From contig NC_020185.1 in assembly GCF_000315915.1 (NCBI RefSeq), positions 1,240,001 through 1,304,000 of the forward strand: 64,000 nucleotides of DNA. Reading direction: 5' to 3'. Origin of the DNA: Henningerozyma blattae CBS 6284 (Eukaryota > Ascomycota > Saccharomycetes > Saccharomycetales > Saccharomycetaceae). Positions 1 to 11,349 of the stretch are shown one piece after another. Both the position numbers and the translations under genes were made by a program. Numbering within the stretch: the first letter of the stretch is position 1; the number at the start of each line of letters is the position of its first letter. The notes below the pieces were generated by a model. That model had not been told where the DNA came from, did not search any database, and saw only the letters and a list, made by a program, of their open reading frames with translations.

Positions 1-473
1 AAAGCAGCCAATAATTCATCTTGAGTACTCAAGACTTGAACAGGTGGCAAAGAGTTTTTCACCATGAATTTGACAATAGCACCTGCAGATCTTTGACCTT
101 CATAATCGGTTGGATGGGTGACATTACCATCTTTGAAAACTTTAATGGTTGGATAACCTCTGATACCATGTTCCAAACATAATTCATCATTTTCAGTACA
201 ATCAACTTGAGCCAATGGGATGTTTCTAGATTCCAATTGAGCAGCAGCATCCACGTATTGTGGAGCCAAGTTCTTACAATGACCACACCATGGGGCAAAA
301 AATTCAGCCATGACTAATGGGTTTTCCTTGATAAATTCATTGAAAGTTTCAGCGTTTAACTTGACAACAGAAGAATCTTCTGGAGCAGTGGCTTCACCCC
401 CTTGAGCTTGAACAGAAAGGGCTTGAACCAACAAAGTAGCTAGAGAAAATAAAGCTTTCTTACTTAATTGCAT
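1..473 (-). CDS. PDI1: Protein disulfide isomerase, N-terminal part (runs off the window)
   Basis: ER-lumen oxidoreductase that forms and reshuffles disulfides in secretory proteins. Only the first 157 codons are present; the gene continues beyond base 1. The start is the ATG at 473-471. It is followed by a hydrophobic signal peptide (KKALFSLATLLVQALSVQAQ), an acidic linker (APEDSSVVKL) and the first thioredoxin domain. The active site is FFAPWCGHCKN near residue 65, followed by the usual cis-proline segment (GYPTIKVF). The intact CGHC favours PDI1 over its ohnolog EUG1, whose sites are degenerate. It is transcribed divergently from GLK1, as in S. cerevisiae. The C-terminal half and the HDEL signal cannot be seen. 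Confidence 0.95.
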   Translation of the reverse strand, partial: MQLSKKALFSLATLLVQALSVQAQGGEATAPEDSSVVKLNAETFNEFIKENPLVMAEFFAPWCGHCKNLAPQYVDAAAQLESRNIPLAQVDCTENDELCLEHGIRGYPTIKVFKDGNVTHPTDYEGQRSAGAIVKFMVKNSLPPVQVLSTQDELLAA

Positions 474-696
474 TTTGTATATTGTAGATTTATTATGTTT
501 CTGTTGTTGTTTAGATGTGATCTATAATAAAAGTAACTCGTACTGATATTGATTTTCCTTCCCTTGCTTTTCTATTTGTTTATTTTTTTTTTTTAAATTA
601 TTTTCTTAAAAAAAAACACGTAAAAAGAATCGCCAATAGATTAGATTAGATACGATATGATTTAATCTTGATTTATAATACTTAAAAAAAAAGATG

Positions 697-727
<31 letters not shown>

Positions 728-1170
728 GAATAAATAAATAAAACAAAATTATATATATATAATAAATATTAAAGTTTTAGTAAAACCAAAAGAAAAGTTG
801 GACATGAATCTTAGGTAAGAATCACGTTCCAAAGTTTTACACATTGGTATCACAAACTTTTCTCTTTACACAGGATTTTCTACGTGTTATTTTCCAAAGG
901 ACGGTTTTGATAGTAAGGCTCTTGTTTAGGCTATAAATTGATGGACAATATTTCCATTTCCAAATTTCGGTGGCGTATAATTTCCAGAAGCAGTATGTTA
1001 CCCGGATTTTCCGTGGAAGGCCGGGTAATTAAAAAGGGTGGAGCACGTGCCTGGAAAACAAAACTGGGATGGGAAATTAGGGACACGAAATGGTATAGTA
1101 ATATTACGATAGAATGATATACATTTGTCAGCATACGGGATGGCAAATGTGATGACGAAGTAATGATAGA

Positions 1171-1218
1171 CGTAAACGTAAATGTAAATGTAAACGTAAA
1201 CGTAAACGTAATGGTAAA
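1171..1218. repeat. Hexamer microsatellite, (CGTAAA)n
   Basis: Eight consecutive 6-base units, mostly CGTAAA with TGTAAA, CGTAAT and GGTAAA variants. The overlapping motif GTAAAC resembles the core of forkhead-factor sites, so the array could act as a cluster of binding sites. It may equally be simple replication slippage. Confidence 0.8.
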
Positions 1219-1880
1219 CATTTGTTCAAAAATGATCGAAAATTGACTTGAGCATTGTAAGGGATGATCCAGAAGTGGAAAGACCTTGGCAGGGGTGCAT
1301 TGTAGTGTTTAATTCATCAGTATAAGGGGTGTAAACCGGAAGGGAGGATGAAATGATTTGTATAATAGGAGGAGCAAGGGTGGTGGTGAATTAACCCTCA
1401 CATTTATACTTGGAAGTCTTGCCAAGGTCACGAGTTGCGTGCCACGAGTTGCATAGTTTGTAAACGCAAGTTGTGCTTCGTTTCACTTCTCCACGCACTC
1501 AGTAAAACATACCCGTTTGTGAATATACATTGTTTTAATATCAAACGAATTCGGTATCCAATTCCTAAGAGCCACAAACAACTACATACGTCAATCAAAC
1601 TACACACAACTACCCACGCCCAGCAAACACCTCAACGGCATGCACACATACCAGCATTGTGTTTTCCGTTCAAGCGTGTAGATCAATGCAAGAATATTTA
1701 ATCCGTCTTATGCCGACAACTTTAACTGTTATTCGCTTGTTTCTGTACAATCTTACTGAACGAGACTTTAGTGTCGCCGTGCCTCCCCAGTTACTAATCA
1801 ACAGAACTCGTTGCACAAGCACTCGAAAAAAGCTCGGTAAATTTGTAGAAGAAATCTGTCAAATCACCTCTGAGGTAAAG

Positions 1881-1977
1881 CTCTGAAAGCTCTGAAAGCT
1901 CTGAAAGCTTGTTTCTGAAAGCTTGTTTCTGAAAGCTTTCTTCTGAAAGCTTCCTTCCGAAAGCTTGCTTCTCAAAA
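1881..1977. repeat. Two-level minisatellite: 9-mer x3 then 14-mer x5
   Basis: Three perfect copies of CTCTGAAAG (1881-1907) run straight into five copies of a 14-base unit, CTTGTTTCTGAAAG, with increasing divergence (1908-1977). Both units end in CTGAAAG, so the longer unit probably arose from the shorter by expansion. It is non-coding in context. Confidence 0.85.
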
Positions 1978-3332
1978 ATTGCCCAAGCAATAGACCATCT
2001 CCCCATATTTTGACGTCTGTTCTGCCTCAACCATTGGCCAGACTGCTACTGGATCTTGTTCTAGCTCCCACCCAATCTATCAATAGAATTGCTTAGCCAA
2101 TCTGTCTATTGCTTATCCCGTTCAAATACTCTCTCCATGAATTCCTTATCTAGTCCACCCCACTACAATCCTGCCAAATCTACAATTACATCTACATTTA
2201 CATCTATCTTATCACACTTCATTAACACAAGATAAAGAAAAAAAAGAAATACACCCCACTATCCACCCTTGTGCAGCCTTGTGCAGCCTTTTCTCTGGCC
2301 GTGGCCTGATGCGGGGACTATTTCCAAAAAGCCCCCACTTTCTTCCACATACGTCACCGCACACAAAACCGCAGCCCCAGAAAACACCGCACAAGAGTCC
2401 GTCTTCCCCGCATTCTGGTGAACACGCCACCCCTATTTCCTGCTGTGGCCAGATAGCCCCCACTTTCCGTTTCCGTGGAAGACACGCTTCCGGTACGGCG
2501 AGTTCTGAGGACCCGGTGAGTTGCGTCAGCCGACGTTCCATATATTCGCGTTTTAATGCTGCAAAGAAAAAATAGAAATAATCTATACATACATACTAAA
2601 TAGCTTTCTTTGAAATTCCAAGCAATTAACCTAATTGAACTAATAAAGGTGAATAAAAGAAACAAAAAATGTGTAGTGTAGTAACAAATTTGTAGTAACA
2701 AAAATAAAGTGGGGTCGGCTTAAACAAAATTGTGCACGTTTATTACAGCCGATTCCACCAATTTAGTCGTTCAACGGATATTCGTTGTACATCACATTGT
2801 TAACAAGAGCGCTATTTTGGTGACCGCTATTTTGGTGACCACTATTTAGTGTTGACAATATTGTGTTTGCAGTACGGTGCTACTGCAAGATGGTGTACTG
2901 TTAAAGATAAATTCTGTCCCCTTTTTTTCACCCGTTTGGAGGGGCTGTTTATGGGACGGTTTTCTTTTCTTTTTTTTTTTTTTTTTTTTTTTTATATTTA
3001 TTATTTTTTTTTGTATAATGCTCTCAAGTGTTCCTATATACGACTATTTCAATTTAGAGTAATACCTTGTCTTGTTCTTGATTCACCCACCACTGTGCAA
3101 TCTCTCTTGTGCTTTGTTCTTTATCATTCTTTTCAAATTAAAGAATTTTTGTTTTTTGTCTCCTCAATTTGGGCCGAAATACATCATTTTACTTGATTGA
3201 ATTCCCATACCAAATCATTACCACTACAGGTGATTGTATCGTGCCTTCAAAAAGATACCTTCTTTAAACTATATGCTGTTCCAAAAGTAAAGTTACAATT
3301 GAAATTGAAATTGAAATTGAAAAAAAAAAACA

Positions 3333-3340
3333 TATATAAA
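3333..3340 (+). promoter_or_regulatory. TATA box of GLK1
   Basis: TATATAAA lies 153 bases before the GLK1 ATG, a typical yeast TATA-to-start distance. It immediately follows a run of TTGAAA repeats and poly-A. Confidence 0.6.
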
Positions 3341-3492
3341 GAACCGAATTATAATTATTTAAACTCACATTCATCTATTCTTTCTTCTTGCATTCTTGGT
3401 TTGTAATACAACAACGCATTGACAACTTCTTTGTTGTTTTTAACTATACAAGTCTCTCTCTCACACTCTCCTTACTCTACTTCAAAACAAAA

Positions 3493-4983
3493 ATGTCCTT
3501 TGACGATTTACACAAGGCCTCTGCTAAAGCTTTAACCGAAGCTGTTGACAGTATCTGTCAAGAATTCGTTGTTGGTCCAGAAAAGATTGAAGAAATGACC
3601 AATTTCTTCATCGAATCCATGGAAAAGGGTTTGACTCAAACCACTCATTCTAAGGATGCTTTGGATATGATTCCAACTTACGTCACTGGTTTACCAAACG
3701 GTACTGAAAGAGGTGTCTTATTGGCCGCCGATTTGGGTGGTACCAACTTCAGAGTCTGTTCTGTTGATTTGAACGGTGATCATACTTTTGTTATGAAACA
3801 AGTCAAATCCAAGATTCCAGATGAATTATTGGAAGATGACAATGCTACTCCCAAGGACTTGTTTGGTTATTTAGCAAGAAGAACCATGGTTTTCATCAAG
3901 AAATACCACCCAGAAGTCTTGGAAACTGCTGCTGCTGATCAAAAACCTTTGAAATTAGGTTTTACTTTCTCTTACCCAATTGACCAATCTTCTTTGAACT
4001 CTGGTACTTTGATCAGATGGACTAAGGGTTTCAAGATCGCCGATACTGTCGGTAAAGATGTCGTCACTTTATACCAAGACGCCTTAGCTGAACAAGGTTT
4101 ATCCATGATTAAAGTCGTTGCTTTGACTAACGATACCACTGGTACTTTCTTATCTCATTGTTACACTTCTGACAACACCGATTCTTTGACTTCTGGTGAA
4201 ATTTCTGAACCAATTATTGGTTGTATTTTCGGTACTGGTACCAATGGTTGTTATGTTGAAGATTTGAAAAACATTAAGAAATTGGATCCAAAGGTTAGAG
4301 AAAGATTTATTGCTGAAGGTAAGACTCATATGGTCATCAACACTGAATGGGGTTCCTTCGACAACGAATTGAAAGTCTTACCAACTACCAAATACGATTT
4401 GGATATCGATCAAAAATACTCTGCTAACCCAGGTTTCCATTTATTCGAAAAAAGAATCTCCGGTATGTACTTGGGTGAATTGTTAAGATGTTGTTTAGTC
4501 GATTTACACTCTAAAGGTTTGATCTTCTCTCAATACAGATCTTACGATCAATTACCACACAGATTAAAGACTCCAAACGAATTGGACTCTGAAGTCTTAT
4601 CTCACATTGAAATCGATGACTCTACCGGTTTACGTGAAACTGAATTGTCCATGTTACAATCCTTAAGATTACCAACCACTTTATCTGAACGTAAAGAAAT
4701 CCAAAAGTTGGTCCGTGCCATCTCTAGAAGAGCTGCTTATTTATCTGCCGTTCCATTGGCTGCTATCTTGATCAAGACTGATGCTTTGAACAAGAGATAT
4801 CACGGTGAAGTAGAAATCGGTTGTGATGGTTCTGTTGTTGAATTATACCCAGGTTTCAGATCAATGTTGAGACACGCTTTGGCTTTGTCTCCAATTGGTG
4901 CTGAAGGTGAACGTAAGGTTCATTTGAAGATTGCCAAGGATGGTTCCGGTGTCGGTGCTGCTTTGTGTGCTTTGGTTGCTTAA
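3493..4983 (+). CDS. GLK1: Glucokinase (hexokinase family)
   Basis: Phosphorylates glucose with ATP to glucose 6-phosphate in the cytosol, the first step of glycolysis. The protein is 496 aa, close to the roughly 500 aa of S. cerevisiae Glk1. The start MSFDDLHKA matches Glk1/Emi2 exactly in style; the frame is open upstream but has no ATG there. The phosphate-binding loop is LAADLGGTNFR (Asp80). The sugar-binding segment is LGFTFSYP...SLNSGTLIRWTKGF, followed by the catalytic stretch VVALTNDTTGT, IFGTGTNGCY and the C-terminal GCDGSVVELYPGFR and KDGSGVGAAL. Strong codon bias suggests high expression. The pair GLK1/EMI2 are ohnologs and either name could apply; position next to PDI1 is shared by both sister regions. 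Confidence 0.96.
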   Translation: MSFDDLHKASAKALTEAVDSICQEFVVGPEKIEEMTNFFIESMEKGLTQTTHSKDALDMIPTYVTGLPNGTERGVLLAADLGGTNFRVCSVDLNGDHTFVMKQVKSKIPDELLEDDNATPKDLFGYLARRTMVFIKKYHPEVLETAAADQKPLKLGFTFSYPIDQSSLNSGTLIRWTKGFKIADTVGKDVVTLYQDALAEQGLSMIKVVALTNDTTGTFLSHCYTSDNTDSLTSGEISEPIIGCIFGTGTNGCYVEDLKNIKKLDPKVRERFIAEGKTHMVINTEWGSFDNELKVLPTTKYDLDIDQKYSANPGFHLFEKRISGMYLGELLRCCLVDLHSKGLIFSQYRSYDQLPHRLKTPNELDSEVLSHIEIDDSTGLRETELSMLQSLRLPTTLSERKEIQKLVRAISRRAAYLSAVPLAAILIKTDALNKRYHGEVEIGCDGSVVELYPGFRSMLRHALALSPIGAEGERKVHLKIAKDGSGVGAALCALVA

Positions 4984-5483
4984 TTGGTTTAATAATTTTT
5001 TTCTTTTGTTGTATGAATATTCCTATATTTTTTTTGTCTACTTTAAACAACGCAAAATGTAATCTTTTATTTTTCTTACCTTCATTATATTATCATCGCA
5101 CTTATTTTTCACTTCTTTTTCAAGTATTTATGAAGCTCTTTTGACGATTATCATGACCATTTGATGACACTTTTTTTAAAAAAAATTAATTTAATTATCG
5201 ACCATAATTTTTACTTGGCTGTATAGTTAGATTTACTATATCTATTACTTTAGTTATATATTTTATACATTTAATATAATTCAAAGTGCTTTATTTATAT
5301 CTTTTTTTTTTTATTTATCTTTGTCCCAATTAACTCAAAGTATAAATTGATTAGTTGAAGATACAATATGATGTTTGAAAATAATGTTCATGACAGAATA
5401 TGCAAATATTCAAATCGTGCTTAATGTTACATATCAAAATATATAATTTGAAATTAAATATTTTATGTATGAATCTCTCTCTC
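4984..5483. other. Convergent intergenic region GLK1/ATG22
   Basis: 500 bases between two convergent genes. It is AT-rich with poly-T tracts and TA-rich stretches of the kind used for yeast 3'-end formation. No gene or repeat of note. GID7, which follows GLK1 in S. cerevisiae, is absent. Confidence 0.6.
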
Positions 5484-7190
5484 CTAAGGTGTAATTAAAG
5501 GAATATCAGATGGATCATCTTCCGATATTTCACCACCTAATTCAATTCTTCTTAATTCTTCAGCCTCTTCTTTTGCTCGAGAAACATTTAATAAATTGAA
5601 TATTGGTAATGAGGCCATAATTAATACGAATAATAAGTAAAATGAATATCTAATATTATGAGTCTTGTCAGTGATTAATCCAATTAAAAATGGACCTAAA
5701 ATTGATGATCCTTTATCTGTGACATTAAATAAACTGAAAAAAGTTGATTCTCTTCCACGAGGTATAATCAAACTAAAAACTGACCTTGATACTGCGGCAA
5801 TACTACCTAATGAAATACCATACCAAATTGCCATGAAATACATTTCAAATTGATGTTTTAATCCAAAAGATTGGAAGATAAAACCTAGAATCCCATAAAA
5901 GGGTATGAAACTTGACCAACAAATGATTACTAAAAGCATTCTCTCTGGAGCTATACGTAATTTAGTAGCAATTAAATGAGGTACAAAAAATGCACCAAGC
6001 ATAGCATTGATCATAGTTAAAATACTTACAATTATTAATTGAACAGTTGACATCTTAAGTTCAGTTTTAGAAAATAATATAGCTGTTGAGTTAATTGTTG
6101 TAAGAGAATCGCTTACAATAAACCAACCAATTAAAAATATAACAACATCTTTCAGTAGCCTTGCATTCTTTAAAGCATCGAAAAGGGAGAGCCATCCATA
6201 TTTCATATAAGATATTCTTTTTCTCCAGGTATGGCGTTTTCTCGAAATATTAAAATTTGACACGCTTCTAACATTGTTACGGTTGATCGATGGAAGATCA
6301 TTCATTAGCCAATACATTGGTATTTGCCAAAATAACCACCAGAGACCTACGAAATATGCTGCTATTTGCAAGTCTCTGTCAGAATTTATTTTTTTGACTA
6401 ATGCCATAGAAACAATTTGTACAATTAATGCAGCACAATAACCTAAACTGGCACCACGACCACTTATTACTGTAGTCATTGTATCAATATTTCTACTAGG
6501 AAGTGTATTCTCAGAAGTTGAAGAATTAGCAACTGAATTTGTAGGAGCTATATCAGTATTAACTAAGTCAGAAGCAAATGTTGGCAATAATGAATTACCA
6601 ACAACATTCACTACTCCATAGCATGAATTTGATATTATACAACACAAAGCTAGCATATAATATTGGGTATTGTTCAATTGAGAAATGAATATAGTGGCAA
6701 AAGAACCAATTAGTCCAAACAGTAGTAGCATTATACATTTTATTCTAACAGTTTTCCACATATCAACAAATCCTGATACTGTTATTACAATTATAGTTTG
6801 AACGAAGACACTGACAGAGAATGTATATAAGGCAAAACTGGATGTGTCGACATATAATAAGTTATTAAATAAGCCTAACACACATTTATCGTCATTGTTC
6901 GAGCAAGGAATCGAATGGTCATGAAGTTGAACACCACTTTCTCTTGCAAATTGCTCTAGTAATAAGGGGATGTATGTTGCTATTGCTGAAACCACGAATG
7001 GCTCACTTGAAAAGGAATAAAAAAACCAACCATAAATATTTCTCTTGGCTAATTCGTGAGATTTTAACAGTTCGAGTTGGCTACTTCTATTTGTTGAGCT
7101 ACTTTGGGTATTGTTTTGTTCATCCTGTTCATTTTGAAAAGTTCCATAAGCTTGGCGAGCATCCGTTGACCGTATAATGCCATCTGACAT
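5484..7190 (-). CDS. ATG22: Vacuolar amino-acid effluxer Atg22
   Basis: Integral vacuolar membrane protein of the major facilitator type, which exports amino acids recovered from autophagic bodies. The chosen ATG at 7190 gives 568 aa (S. cerevisiae about 528). The preceding frame has only a TTG. Many hydrophobic segments are visible. The N-terminal ELAKRNIYGWFFYSFSSEPF followed by FARESGV is the family hallmark. So are the long loop after TM4 with GRGASLGYCAA, and WFIVSDSLTTINSTAILFSK and GLITDKTHNIRYSF near the end. The loop around residues 200-250 is Ser/Thr/Asn-rich and probably accounts for the extra length. It lies convergent to GLK1, exactly as in S. cerevisiae (YCL040W/YCL038C). Confidence 0.93.
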   Translation of the reverse strand: MSDGIIRSTDARQAYGTFQNEQDEQNNTQSSSTNRSSQLELLKSHELAKRNIYGWFFYSFSSEPFVVSAIATYIPLLLEQFARESGVQLHDHSIPCSNNDDKCVLGLFNNLLYVDTSSFALYTFSVSVFVQTIIVITVSGFVDMWKTVRIKCIMLLLFGLIGSFATIFISQLNNTQYYMLALCCIISNSCYGVVNVVGNSLLPTFASDLVNTDIAPTNSVANSSTSENTLPSRNIDTMTTVISGRGASLGYCAALIVQIVSMALVKKINSDRDLQIAAYFVGLWWLFWQIPMYWLMNDLPSINRNNVRSVSNFNISRKRHTWRKRISYMKYGWLSLFDALKNARLLKDVVIFLIGWFIVSDSLTTINSTAILFSKTELKMSTVQLIIVSILTMINAMLGAFFVPHLIATKLRIAPERMLLVIICWSSFIPFYGILGFIFQSFGLKHQFEMYFMAIWYGISLGSIAAVSRSVFSLIIPRGRESTFFSLFNVTDKGSSILGPFLIGLITDKTHNIRYSFYLLFVLIMASLPIFNLLNVSRAKEEAEELRRIELGGEISEDDPSDIPLITP

Positions 7191-8199
7191 AGTTACGGCT
7201 TTAAATGGATCTATAAATGTTTTAAACAAAAAATTGAATGGGTTGTGGCAGATTTTATGTATTGAAATATAAGTCCTCAGAATAGCCTCCCCATTAATTT
7301 ATCGAGTTTTGAATAAATTAATGGTCGCTTAATCTACATTCCGAAGTAAGGAAATTAGACATTCCCATAATTTTAAGATGACAGAAAAATACAAGTTGAT
7401 ACTTTATTGCAAATTCAAATGCTTATAGATATATGTTATAATATAATAAATTCATTAGCATATAAAAAATGTTATATGTTTTATATTTTTTTAAATATAT
7501 ATATATATATATTTTGGGGGAGAAAGTGAGGAAGCAATAATGACTAAAAGATGTGATATAAAAATATAAAATAATATAATGTGGATAATAAATTAGTTAA
7601 TGTTAATTAAGCTCATAATAATTGGAACAAAAATAAAGCTGGAAGGATTTTAGGAAGTAGTTAACTTATATTGTGGAAGCTTGGCTTTTTTTTTTCAATT
7701 ATATTAGTAATTTTAAAAAAAATCAATTATTATACATGGAGAAAAAAAGATAAATTGTAATGAATCAAAAAAAAAATATTCTTTTGTTAAAAAGCAACGT
7801 TTAAGAGTTCCTAATGGTCTTAAAGATAATAACTGTATCATCTGGTTTAAACTAATATTGAATTATATTATTATATTTTAAGATTAATTTGTAAAAAAAA
7901 AAAAAATTAATGTACAAAAATGAAAATATTTAAATAGTAAAATTGAATTTACTGGTCATAAATTCGATGTGTGGGATGGTGTAAAATGGTGAATTAAATA
8001 TTCAATTAACATGTAGTTAATTTAATAGGAATGAAATCGGTTTAGGTTGATTAAATAAGGAAACAGAAAATGGGGAAGAAAAAAAAATAAACACAAGCAT
8101 TGAAAAAAAAAGCACTCATTAAAAATTAAAAAAGTTCTATAAGGATCCTCCTCTCTCGGCACTTTTATAATGATCTATTTAATTAGTAAATATTGGATC
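7191..8199. other. Intergenic region ATG22/SRO9
   Basis: About 1 kb upstream of ATG22 and downstream of SRO9 (both minus strand). Very AT-rich, with a (TA)n run near 7495-7512 and many A tracts. I see no gene, RNA or clear motif. Confidence 0.6.
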
Positions 8200-9642
8200 T
8201 TATTTTTCTTCAGTTGTTGGATTAATGGTAGCGGTAGCTGTGTCAACTTCAGGTTCATTGGAGGTTGGGGCTGAAGTTAAAGTTTCTTTTGCTTGTTCAG
8301 TGCTTTCAGTAGTAGCTTGTTCAATTGGAGATGGAGAAGAAATCATTGGAATAATAAATTCATCCAAAACATCACCCACTAAAATTTTTTCGACGACAAA
8401 TTCAGATTCTTTTGGTTCTTTAGGAGCCCATTTTTCAAATTCTTTAGAACGAATGAAATATTTGGACAAAACAGAGTGAGTTGGAGGAACAGATGCAGAA
8501 TTTTCAATAGGTTTTTCATTGGTTGATTCAGTGGATTCAACAGGAGTTGGTTCCACAGTATGTGGAGTACCCACAGAAACATCGATAGTAGCATTTGGAT
8601 TAGCAACAATTTCTCTTAAAGCAGCCATGATTAAATTTGAATCACCACCAAATGACATGTTAACAATTCTATAAAATTTGGAAATTAAAGATAATGGAGC
8701 ATAACCTTCATTCGATAATTGATTTCTTAAGTAAGTATCTTTTTCCAAATTTTCAGCACTAAAGTAATATTCTAATTGTCTTGCAATATTATTCACAGAC
8801 ATCATAACTGGTTGGATTGGATAATATTGAGTGAATTGATTGTTAGCATTTTGGTTATTAAATCTTGAACGGTTGTTGAAACGTGGATTTTGACGAGATT
8901 TGTAATGGCCGTTTCCATTTCCGGCATGATGTTGTCTTCTTTGTTGTTGACCATTGGTATTGTTATTATGTTTTCTATTATTACTGTTAGCGTTATTATG
9001 ATGATTATGATGGTGATGATTATGGCTGTGAGATTTCTTGGCAGTTTGTGGTTGTGGTTGTTCAATTTGAGAGTCTTGAGATTCAGATTGTTCATTAGAA
9101 CCTTCAGTAGCTGTTGAGCTTTTTATACTTTCAGCATTGTTATCAGCGGTAGAATTAGAAGTTGATTCAGCTTGATCTTGAGTTTGATTAGGTTTAGAAT
9201 GATGTTTCTTAGAACCAGTATTACTTTTTCTATTTGAGTTTGATCTATTGTTATTGCTTCTTTTACTGTTATTACTACTGTTATTATTGTTTTTATTGTT
9301 TTTATGATGATGAGATTTCTTAGAACCAGAGATGACAATTGAGGCATCGATTGGAACCCATTTGGTGTTTGAAGAATTGTGTTTCACAATTGGAGAAGTT
9401 CTCTTTGAAGTATTATTATTTGAAGAGTTGTCCAAGATAGTGACAGGGATTTCTGTAGAGGTAGCTTTCCAAGGAGAAGAAGTTGGAATTGGAGCAGGAG
9501 TTAAGACTTGTTGCTTCTTTGGTTCTGGAGTTGGGGCAGGGGTAGGAGTGGCAGAAGCAGTGGTAGTAGCGGCAGTAGCGACAGCAGCAACTTCAACAGA
9601 AGGTTGGTTGGCACTCTTTTGTTCAGCAACTGTAGAAGACAT
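8200..9642 (-). CDS. SRO9: La-motif RNA-binding protein Sro9/Slf1
   Basis: Cytoplasmic RNA-binding protein that associates with translating ribosomes and mRNAs. The protein is 480 aa (Sro9/Slf1 about 434-447). The first 270 residues are low complexity: an Ala/Thr/Pro-rich start (TATTTASATPTPAPTPEP), then Asn/His/Lys/Ser-rich tracts and an Arg/Asn/Gln-rich stretch (RQNPRFNNRSRFNNQN). The La motif spans about residues 282-355: NNIARQLEYYFSAENLEKD, then YLRNQLSNEGYAPLSLISKF and SNLIMAALRE. The tail is acidic and Thr/Glu-rich. S. cerevisiae has the ohnologs SRO9 (YCL037C) and SLF1 (YDR515W); I cannot decide which lineage this is, and use SRO9 from its place next to ATG22. Confidence 0.9.
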   Translation of the reverse strand: MSSTVAEQKSANQPSVEVAAVATAATTTASATPTPAPTPEPKKQQVLTPAPIPTSSPWKATSTEIPVTILDNSSNNNTSKRTSPIVKHNSSNTKWVPIDASIVISGSKKSHHHKNNKNNNNSSNNSKRSNNNRSNSNRKSNTGSKKHHSKPNQTQDQAESTSNSTADNNAESIKSSTATEGSNEQSESQDSQIEQPQPQTAKKSHSHNHHHHNHHNNANSNNRKHNNNTNGQQQRRQHHAGNGNGHYKSRQNPRFNNRSRFNNQNANNQFTQYYPIQPVMMSVNNIARQLEYYFSAENLEKDTYLRNQLSNEGYAPLSLISKFYRIVNMSFGGDSNLIMAALREIVANPNATIDVSVGTPHTVEPTPVESTESTNEKPIENSASVPPTHSVLSKYFIRSKEFEKWAPKEPKESEFVVEKILVGDVLDEFIIPMISSPSPIEQATTESTEQAKETLTSAPTSNEPEVDTATATINPTTEEK

Positions 9643-10660
9643 TATGGTATTTTAAAAATTGAATAAATCAAAAAAATAAAAAAAGCGTTATGGAAGTTCC
9701 TAATGACAAAAAGATATGAAATTCGATAGTCGAAAGAAAATAGATATGATAAATAACGATAAATACAATACAAAGTATACGTAAGTATGGTTAAAATATA
9801 ATGTAGATACGTACTGTTCTGGATGCTTGAATGATGCTGATGACAGAGACAGTGAGATCTTTCTGTTTTGATTTTTTTTTTCTATTTCTTTTCTTGAAAT
9901 CGAAATGAGTTGATTCTTACTTAGATAGCTATTCGATTCTTATCGATACTTGATCAATTCTTGCTCAATTCTTGAGATCTAAAATAAATGAAACCCAGTT
10001 GAAAAAGAAATTTAAAAAAAAAAAATTTATTGCAATATGCAATTGAATAAAATGGAGTGGATAAATAATCTGAAAAGTTTGAATCCCGCAGAATCCATAG
10101 CGGACGAATCGATGAGCTGAAAAATTTTTTTTTGTCAAAGGTGAATCGAAATTTTCCACTAACAAACTACGAGCTACGAATTTCCAATGTCCAAGCTTCC
10201 AACTTTCCAATTTCCAATTTCCGACATCAACTTCCACAATCTGTGACTGCCGTAGTACAGTCGTAGTAGTTACTGTTTGCTAGCATGGATCAACATCAAA
10301 ATTTGGTTGCCAAAACTTCCACTTTCAATTCCCATACTAAATTGTGTGTCAAGTACGAAAAATTGCAAAGCGATGAGCTTGCGTGGAAAAATTTTTCAGT
10401 ATCGCAAATTTGGTAGTAAATTTTCACGTTTCCCGATCGAAACAGTCCGAGAATAAGTATTGTTAAGATCTTACTATAGATGAATATATGTATATGTAGT
10501 TATGTGATAATAATAATTAGAACAGTAAAAATGATAATAATGATAATGAATATGATATACTTATATATATGTATACACTCGGACGTTTGAACATGTATTT
10601 GGATAAATATCCTAGCAATGGAGTATTAGAATAAAATTTGGTTAATTAGTGAGAAACAAC
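9643..10660. other. Intergenic region SRO9/GRX
   Basis: About 1 kb holding the SRO9 promoter. It has repeated GAAATT/TTTCCA-type imperfect repeats around 10140-10240 (for example a TTTCCAATTTCCAATTTCC run near 10205-10222), poly-A/T tracts and a TA-rich stretch around 10485-10575. No gene recognised. GFD2/YDR514C, expected here in relatives, is not present. Confidence 0.55.
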
Positions 10661-11119
<459 letters not shown>

Positions 11120-11349
11120 TCAAGAAACGATCCTCAAATATTTCTCGCACATGCATTTAAAGGGGTGTTATCTTGTCAAATCGAATGTTGGTTCTAGTAG
11201 GTCTTTATTATTTTCTTTCGGCTATTAATTTAAAATCATGCCGAATTGCTTAATAAGCAACAAAATATAAAGTAAACTAGAGAGAAAAGTGTGTTGATTA
11301 AACATGTACACAACTGTATATAGGCAAATATATATGGAGATAGATAAAC

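Larger units (their letters stand above)
474..3492. other. Long divergent intergenic region between PDI1 and GLK1
   Basis: No convincing gene in 3 kb. Near PDI1 there are poly-A/T and (TA)n runs (about 698-727) and two TACGTGT-type elements (rc at 616-622, forward at 881-887). These resemble Hac1/UPRE-2 sites and would suit an ER chaperone gene, but this is weak evidence. Further on are a hexamer array (1171-1218), a minisatellite (1881-1977), and a GC-rich block (about 2260-2550) with CCCCGC/GCGGGG Mig1-like boxes at 2311 and 2406. A TATA box for GLK1 sits at 3333-3340, directly after a (TTGAAA)n run. Short open frames here have no family features. Confidence 0.7.

Noticed and set aside
1908..1977. 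Heat-shock element array (TTC/GAA repeats) near PDI1
   Set aside because: The TTC and GAA units are not in the 5-base alternating register that HSEs need; it reads better as a minisatellite.
1435..2701. Frames of 75-115 codons in the PDI1/GLK1 spacer
   Set aside because: They overlap on both strands, most lack an ATG start, and they include the minisatellite; no family features.
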